Shown piece by piece: positions 1 through 7,000 of a stretch of DNA of 12,281 nucleotides (positions are counted from its first letter, which is position 1; each line of letters starts with the position of its first letter). Under the pieces are notes generated by a model. That model saw nothing but the letters and a program-made list of their open reading frames with translations, was not told where the DNA came from and did no database searches. The translations under genes and the position numbers were made by a program. The stretch comes from CAZVFX01 sp964626565 (lineage in GTDB: Bacteria; Myxococcota_A; UBA9042; CAIXZC01): assembly GCA_964626565.1 (NCBI GenBank), contig CAZVFX010000166.1, forward strand, positions 1 through 12,281. Direction: 5' to 3'.

Positions 1-87
1 ATGAGGATAGCCCACGGATTTCACCAAGTCGTGCACGCTCACCGGAAGGACACAGATTTCCACCCAAACCGGAGGGTATACCCCTGA
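1..87 (+). CDS. possible 3' end of an upstream gene (partial)
   Basis: Frame 1 is open from the window edge and ends at TGA 85-87, giving 28 residues (MRIAHGFHQ... ending RRVYP). An ATG lies exactly at base 1, but the window edge makes it impossible to tell whether that is a start. The main support is the context: its stop overlaps the proposed CTG start of the next gene as CTGA, the geometry of translationally coupled genes. No family is recognisable from so short a tail, codon use is inconclusive, and frame 3 is also open here, so this may be non-coding. Confidence 0.3.
   Translation: MRIAHGFHQVVHAHRKDTDFHPNRRVYP
71..76 (+). promoter_or_regulatory. ribosome binding site deciding a CTG start
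   Basis: GGAGGG at 71-76 lies 7 bases upstream of CTG 84-86, a near-ideal Shine-Dalgarno match and spacing. No ATG, GTG or TTG occurs in frame at the right distance. The nearest conventional start, GTG 129, is over 50 bases away and would remove most of the signal peptide. Confidence 0.6.
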
Positions 88-944
88 AACTTCACATCAC
101 CACTGCCACTCTACTGTTCGCTCTCCTGGTGGGTTCCGGCGTCCGGGCAAGTCCTTTCGATTATGATGACTCCTTTCGCCTCGAGGGCAGTATCATCGCA
201 CTTCAAGGACCCGAGATCGTCTCCCTCGCGTCCAACGACTTGTCCTACTACAGAGTGGAGCCGGGCATTTTGTGGCTGAAAATGTGGTATCTTACCGCGG
301 GAACTTTCGCTGCAGCCGGGGAGGAGATGGCGTTGTGGGAGTTGGCCGGCGCCGACCCACACAGCTGGTATTTGGAGTTGTTTCGTGCCGGCTATTTGTG
401 GAGGGGCGACGACTTCGCTTTTCTGTTCGGGCTTAGCTATGCCTGGGGAGAGTACGGGGTTCCGAAACCCGTCCACAAGATGGCTGAGGGCATGGACGCG
501 ACTATCGAGGAGTTTGGTGCTGGCCCCGCGTTCGGTGCTGAAATGGGCTACATCCTGGGAAACAAGGACGGCTTGATGATAAAGGTCCATGTCATCGGTT
601 CCGGTGAGCAAGGGTCAGACGAGGTGAAGCGGGGAATGGGTGAGATCTTCGCCGATTGTTCATTTGGGTCCATCAGTTCGGGGGCAAGAAGTGGGGTAGG
701 ATTTACCGCCGCGATCCGCAGCCAGAAGCACACTGACCTGGACGACAATACTGAACCGGAGTTCTCTCTTTCCCACTACGGAATCCAACTGTACTTCGAA
801 GCTCTAGGCCCCCTCAGCTATTGGCTGAAGGTTGGCGCCGAATACCGAGGTCTCGGCTATGGAGTGGATGTGTATGAACCTCACATTATGGAAGATGACT
901 TGCAGAAGGGGCAGTGGGCCTTCTTGCTTTCGCTCCATCCATAG
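84..944 (+). CDS. exported protein, putative outer-membrane beta-barrel
   Basis: I do not recognise the family. Read from CTG 84 the product is 286 residues and begins with a clear Sec signal peptide: MKLH, a hydrophobic stretch ITTATLLFALLVG, then SGVRA with likely cleavage after residue 22 (V-R-A before S). The mature part has repeated alternating hydrophobic/aromatic stretches, such as WYLELFRAGYLW, FAFLFGLSYAWGEYG, FGAEMGYILG, GIQLYFEALGPLSYWLKVG and the terminal WAFLLSLHP. This pattern fits antiparallel transmembrane strands of a small outer-membrane barrel. It has no terminal aromatic residue, so a soluble periplasmic beta-protein remains possible. It has a single cysteine (FADCSF), unlike its cysteine-laden neighbours. 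The frame is open back to the window edge, so the start rests on the ribosome site and signal peptide; GTG 129 would give 271 residues without a complete signal. A hairpin follows the stop and a separate promoter serves the next gene, so it is probably transcribed with something upstream. Confidence 0.82.
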   Translation: MKLHITTATLLFALLVGSGVRASPFDYDDSFRLEGSIIALQGPEIVSLASNDLSYYRVEPGILWLKMWYLTAGTFAAAGEEMALWELAGADPHSWYLELFRAGYLWRGDDFAFLFGLSYAWGEYGVPKPVHKMAEGMDATIEEFGAGPAFGAEMGYILGNKDGLMIKVHVIGSGEQGSDEVKRGMGEIFADCSFGSISSGARSGVGFTAAIRSQKHTDLDDNTEPEFSLSHYGIQLYFEALGPLSYWLKVGAEYRGLGYGVDVYEPHIMEDDLQKGQWAFLLSLHP

Positions 945-947
945 GAA

Positions 948-985
948 GCGAGCACATCGGTGTTCGCACGCAACAATTGCTTTTT
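948..985 (+). terminator. possible terminator hairpin after the barrel gene
   Basis: Three bases after the TAG stop, GCGAGCAC (948-955) pairs with GTGTTCGC (960-967) across a 4-base ATCG loop: 8 pairs including one G-T. A minor GCAA/TTGC hairpin (970-980) follows and runs into TTTTT at 981-985. The T-run is 13 bases from the main stem, so this is not a textbook intrinsic terminator, but its position right after the stop and before the next promoter fits one. Confidence 0.4.
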
Positions 986-1034
986 CGCCGCCCCTCCATC
1001 ATCTGCCCCTCGTATAAATACGGAGTCGGCGTGC

Positions 1035-1064
1035 TTGCGCGCTGCTACGCAATTTTAGTATACT
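1035..1064 (+). promoter_or_regulatory. sigma70-like promoter for the lipoprotein operon
   Basis: TTGCGC (1035-1040) and TATACT (1059-1064) are separated by 18 bases. The -10 box differs from TATAAT at one position. Transcription would start near 1071, about 20 bases before the ATG at 1092. The AT-rich stretch around the -10 box stands out in this GC-rich sequence. The two lipoprotein genes downstream would share this promoter. Confidence 0.55.
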
Positions 1065-1082
1065 TTCTGCGAAGAAAAAGAA

Positions 1083-1088
1083 GAGGGG
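1083..1088 (+). promoter_or_regulatory. ribosome binding site for the large lipoprotein
   Basis: GAGGGG lies in the purine-rich leader just upstream of ATG 1092. Counting from the GAGG core (1083-1086) the spacing is 5 bases. Confidence 0.6.
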
Positions 1089-1091
1089 AAA

Positions 1092-4000
1092 ATGCGACAC
1101 GTGCGGTTGTTTGCCCCGGCTCTTGCTGTCTTGTTGGTAGTAGCGTCCTGTGGGCAGGCGGGAAATGGGAAAAAGACTCCTGACCAGCATGTCGCTCCGG
1201 AGGTCGCGGAAGACGTCGCCGACCTTTCCGCTCGCGTCGATGCGAAATTCGCAGATTCTACGGACATCAGCCCGACCCCGGTTGATCTGACTCCGGACGA
1301 CGTGGGGACCGAGCAGGTGACGCCGGCCGATGCGGTTCCGGATGAAGTGGAGCCGCCCGATGTGTCGCCGGACGAAGTGAATCCGTCTGACGCGCCCCTG
1401 GTTGATGTGCCCCCGACTGATGTGCCTCCGGTCGATGTGCCTCCGGTCGATGTGCCTCCAGTCGACGTGCCCCCGGTTGATGTACCTCCGGTTGATGTAC
1501 CTCCGGTTGATGTGCCTCCGGTTGATGTACCTCCGGTTGATGTACCTCCGGTTGATGTACCCCTGGTCGATGTGGTCCCGGAACTGGCCGACATGGCTGA
1601 CGTTTGTGCGCCCGACTGCGAAGGCAAAGAGTGCGGGCCGGACGGTTGCGGCGGGAACTGCGGGGAGTGCTCGGACGACGAATTGTGCTGCGCGGACGCC
1701 TGCCACCCGCAGGTGTGCGCAGCCGTCAACGAATTCGGCGCTTGCGCCGGCCTCAATACATGCGTCGACCTGGAACTCTCTTGCGACGCCGCTGTTCCCA
1801 CCGAAGAGGAGTGCAACGGACTGGATGAAGATTGCGACGGCGAAGCGGACAACGGCTTCTCCGACATTGATGATGACGGCGCTGCCGATTGCGTCGATGA
1901 GGATGATGACAACGATCTGATCCCCGACCTCCAGGACAACTGCCCGGCGACGCCGAATCCGGACCAGATGGATTCCGATGGCGATGGTTTCGGCGACGCG
2001 TGCGATTTCGGCTGCTGGCTCGTGGAGTTCCAGGAATGGGACGACGACTGTGACGGGTGGCCCGACGCATTGGACTGCATTCCGTACGACCCCGAAATCA
2101 ACCCGGGTGCGGTGGAGTTCTGTGACGAAGTAGACAACGACTGCAACGGGATTGTGGACGATGATTGTATCTGTATCCCCGACTGTTGGGGAAAAGAGTG
2201 CGGCGATGACGGGTGTGACGGGAGTTGCGGAGAATGTGGTCCGGGAGAAGAGTGTGACGGCGGAACCTGTCAGGGCGTTCCTGGTCAGTTGGGTGACCCC
2301 TGCCAGTACGGCAACCAGTGCCAGTCAGGTCTCTGTCTTCTGTCCGATGCGGGTAAGATCTGCACCATCCATTGCGAGCCCGGGGAATGCCCTGAGGGCT
2401 ACTCTTGTCAGGATGTTCCCATCGGCGGCGGTGGGGTACTCCACGTCTGTTTCGCTGCGGACGACCCCTGCGAGCCCGAATGCGTGGGCAAGGAGTGCGG
2501 GGAGGACGGGTGTGGTGGAAGTTGCGGCGAGTGCGCACCGGAGGAGGAGTGCGTCGCGGGAAAATGCGAGGGCAGCCTCGGCCAACTCGGTGACTCCTGC
2601 CAGTACGGAAAGCAGTGCCAGTCGGGCCTTTGCCTCCTTTCTGACGCCGGGAAGATCTGTACCATAACCTGCGAGCCTGGAGAATGTCCCGAAGGCTATT
2701 CGTGCCAGGACGTGGCCATCGGTGGCGGTGGAGTATTGCACGTTTGTTTCGCAGGAGACGGCCCGTGCGAGCCTTCCTGTGTTGGTCACGATTGCGGGGA
2801 TGATGGCTGCGGCGGGAGTTGTGGAACGTGCAATTTGTGCGGCGAGCAATGCATTCAGGGTGTGTGCTTGTTCACTGCCTGCGAAGATTTGGAGTGCGGC
2901 GATGACGGTTGTGGCGGCAGTTGTGGTCAGTGCGGTCCGGGAGATAAGTGCGTCGCAGGAAATTGCGAAGGCGCCCTGGGTCAACTCGGCCACCTTTGCC
3001 AGTACGGCAACCAGTGCGAATCCGGACTCTGCCTCATGTCGGATGCCGGCAAGATCTGCACCATCTATTGTGAGCCGGGGGGGTGCCCCCAAGGGTACTC
3101 GTGCCAGGATGTGGTCGTGGGTGGTGGAGGAATCTTGCATGTCTGCTTTGCCAGTGACGAAGCTTGCGACCCTGGTTGCGGGCAACTTGAGGAGTGTATT
3201 GAGGTGCCGTCAGGTGACTCGGTTTGTGCTTCCGCAGCCATCGAAATCCCTTCCGGTCCTTTCTGGATGGGCTGCAATGACTGGATGAATCCGCCGGTCG
3301 ACGACGAGTGTGCTGACGACGAACATCCCTATCACGAGGTGTTCGTCGAAGTCTACGAAATCGATACGACGGAGGTGACTCTCTCACAGTATGCGGCCTG
3401 CGTGGAGGGAGGAGGGTGTGCAGCTGCGGGCACTTTTGAGGACTCCTGCAACTGGTTGTCGCCGGCCAAGGTGGATCATCCCATCAACTGCGTGTCATCG
3501 CTGGAAGCGGAAGCGTACTGTTCTTGGGCCGGTAAGCGCCTCTGCTCAGAGGCGGAATGGGAGAAAGCGGCGCGGGGTGGCTGTGAGTGGTATGAAGCCA
3601 AGGGATTGGACTGTAAGGCGGACGCCTACAAGTATCCGTGGGGGTACGAAGAGCCGTCCTGCGATTTGACCGTGGTCGGCTGCCCGGGCAGCGCGTTCAC
3701 GGAGGAGGTATGCTCCAGGTCTCCGGCAGGCGACAGTCCATATGGGCTGTGCGACATGGCGGGGAACTTGTGGGAGTTCGTTGCAGATGGCTACCATGAC
3801 TCCTACGAAGGTGCGCCCAGCGACGGAAGCGTCTGGAATCTGCCGGGGGATTCCGTACGGGTGGTTCGCGGGGGCGGCAACGTTCTTTTCCAGGGCATCT
3901 CCAAGCCTCGCGTATCTTTGCGTCAGGACTACCCTCCGCAAGTGGGCGAGGACTTCTTCGGTTTCCGCTGCTGCAGGGACGATAAGTGCGGCCAGTGCCT

Positions 4001-7000
4001 TCCGGGGCACGTTTGCCAGGATGGGGTTTGCTCACCGGTTTGCGGTGACGGGCTGTGCGTCGACGGTGAGAACTGCGCCTCTTGCGAGGCCGACTGCGGC
4101 TGTGCGCCGCCCGCCATCTGTTTCCTTGAGCAATGCTGCACGGCCCTCTGCGACGGTAAGGAGTGTGGGGGCGACGGCTGTGGTGGAAGTTGTGGAGAAT
4201 GCGACCAGTGCGGTGAGGTTTGCGCGATCAGTCTGTGCGCGTTCACGGGGTGTTTTGGCAAGGAATGCGGGGAAGACGGGTGTGGTGGCGAGTGCGGGCA
4301 GTGTGCGCCGGCTGAGGATTGCGTCGACGGTAATTGCGAAACCACCGTCGGCCAACTCGGTGATGCGTGTCAGTACGGGACCCAGTGCGAATCCGGACTC
4401 TGCCTGCTCTCGGGCGAGGGGAAGATCTGCACCATCTATTGCGAACCCGGGGAATGCCCCGCAGGCTATTATTGCCAGGATGTAGTTGTAGGGGGCGGGG
4501 ACGTATTGCAAGTCTGCTTCCCGGGTGACGAGCCCTGTCAACCCGATTGCACCGGCAAGGAGTGCGGGGGCGACGGCTGCGAGGGTTCGTGCGGAACGTG
4601 TCAGCCCGGGCTCAACTGCAGCGGCGGTACCTGCACCGACTGCATACCCGACTGCGACGGCAAGGAGTGCGGTTATGACGGGTGCAATGGGGTATGTGGT
4701 GAGTGTGTCGGCAATGGGGTTTGTGAGCCAGCGTGCGCTCCGCAACACGAATTCTCGACGGCCTTCGGGCAGGAGGGGCACCAATCGGCTCAGGTGGTCG
4801 CCACCGGACCCGACGGAGCGATCTACGTGGCGGGATCATTCGTCGCATCTTACGGCCTCGACATGGGCGGTGGCCCCTTAGCCACCTATGGCGGCAGCGA
4901 TGTCTTTGTTGCGAAGCTCTCTGAGGACGGTCAGCACATCTGGTCCCGCGGATTCGGGGGACCCAGTTCCGACAAGGTCCGCGGCATCGCTGTCGACGGC
5001 GAAGGCTCAGTATACCTCACCGGACAGTTCCGGTTCTCCGGTGCCGATTATGGTGGCGGGCCCATGACCTCAAACGGAGAACGTGATGTGTACGTCGCCA
5101 AGCTGGACAACGACGGCAACCATGTGTGGTCGAAGAGCTTCGGCGGAGAGGACAATGATGAAGGAGTCGACATTGCTGTTGGTGACAAGGTAGTTCTGGT
5201 TGGAACCATGGATTCCGACGAAATCAACTTTGGAGGTGGTTTCATCGGGGACGGTGTCCATAAGAAGGCATTCATGGTCAAGCTGGACGCGGAAGGGGAC
5301 CACGTCTGGTCCGCCGCGTACGCCACCAACAGCGGCAACGTCTCTGCCTATTCGGTGGCGGTAAGTGATGCAGGCGCCGTGCACTTCCTGGGCAGGTTCT
5401 CGGGAGTAGGTCCCATCGATCTCGGCGGGGGGCCGATCGTCGGTGCCGGTAGTGAAGACCTGGTTGTGGGCAAGTTCAATTCAGGCGGCGAGCATCTCTG
5501 GTCCGCAGGCTTTGGCGGTGAAGGTAGCGAAATGGGACGGGATATCGCAGTTGGACCCGGAGGGAGTGTCTTCATCACCGGCAACTTCTACCACGACGAC
5601 CCCCTCGATTTCGGCGGCGGTCCCCTTACCTATCTGGACGGAGCAGAAGGGTTCCTGCTCGCCCTCGACTCCGCAGGAGACCATCTCTGGTCCACGAGTT
5701 TCAACTCGATGGGGTCGGTGAACGCACTTTCGGTTGCGGTCGACGAAGGGGGCGATGTCTATGCTCTTGGGACGTACGACGATGCGCCGGTCGATCTGGG
5801 CTCGGGCCCGGTTTTGAACGCGGGCAATCTGGACATCTTCCTCACTCGGTGGTCGGGAAGCGGGGAGATGAGTTGGGCGGTCGGCTTCGGTGGGGTGGAG
5901 AGCGACTTCGGAACCTCAGTAACCCTGCTGGGGTCCGACGAAGTCGTAGTCGTTGGCGGCTACCGGAGCCCAGGATTGGATCTGGGGGGCGGAGAACTGC
6001 CCGCGCCGGCGCTGGCGAAAAACGATGTTCTCGTCGCCTCGTTCTCAACCGTCTGCGGCCTGACCGCGTGCACCTGCATTCCCGACTGCACCGGCAAGGA
6101 ATGCGGCACTGACGGATGCTGGGGCGAGTGCGGTGATTGTGGTTGCGAGGAAAGCTGTGATGATGGGGGATGTGTCTTCCATGGTTGCGACGGAAAGGAG
6201 TGCGGTGACGACGGGTGTGGTGGCGGTTGCGGAGTTTGCGCACCCTCAGAGGTCTGCCTGGACCATATCTGCCTTCCTGGGCTGGACAACATCTGGGTGG
6301 ATGCCTCCAACGCCGATGACCCTCTGGAAAACGGGTCCGACGAACATCCGTTCGACACTCTGGCTGAAGCTTTCGAAATGGCCAGCGCGGGGGCAATGGT
6401 CTTCGTGCTGCCGGGCACCTATGATGGCGCCAACGTGATCGACGCCCCCGGCGTTGCGGTGATAGGCGCCGGCATCGATTTGGTGGCAGTGGTATCACCG
6501 ACCCTTCTCGGAGGGTTCGAGGCGATAACCGAAGACCCGGCCTTCCTCATCACCGCCGATGCGGTGTCGCTGGAAGGGATGTTCATACTTGGAGGCAGTG
6601 TCGGCATCAGTTTCCTGGGTGGAGCGGGCGCGCCACTGCTGGGCGGGACGGTCACGGATCTCCGGATTTCGTTGCCTGCTGAAGACGACAAGTTTGATGG
6701 GATGTGTGAGGATTGGAAGGTCGGAATCATCGCCCGCCATGTTGATGGCCTCGTACTGACCGGTCTGGAACTGGACGGCATTGAGTCGGAAGAGAGTTGG
6801 TACACCGGTTGCCCTGCAACGGGGATCCGGCTTGAGGATTGCACGTCCTGCGTGGCAGTGAGCAACGTCATCTCGTCCCTCAGCGGAGGGCACGCACTTG
6901 AGGGTGGTGACGCTTCCTGCGCTCATCCGAGTGGAGGTGCCTTCGGAATCGACGCCCTGGGCTGCATTGACTGCCAGTTCCTGGACAACGAGATCACCGA

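Noticed and set aside
129..131. GTG at 129 as start of the barrel gene
   Set aside because: It lacks a ribosome site and leaves only GSGVRA of the signal peptide.
970..985. GCAA/TTGC hairpin followed by TTTTT as a stand-alone terminator
   Set aside because: A four-pair stem is too weak alone; it is kept only as part of the composite candidate at 948-985.
1013..1018. TATAAA as an alternative -10 box
   Set aside because: No acceptable -35 hexamer lies 16-18 bases upstream, and the 1035-1064 pair is better placed.
1395..1574. CRISPR array
   Set aside because: The 15-bp units are contiguous, without unique spacers, and are codons of a Pro-Val-Asp spacer.
1055..2146. Long antisense reading frame (363 residues) rich in GTSTGG repeats
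   Set aside because: It is the complement of the PPVDV minisatellite and GC-rich coding sequence, where stops are scarce; the + strand has a lipobox, ribosome site and recognisable domains.
3240..3977. Active formylglycine-generating enzyme
   Set aside because: The catalytic cysteine pair is missing from the expected C-terminal stretch, and no sulfatase gene is in the window.
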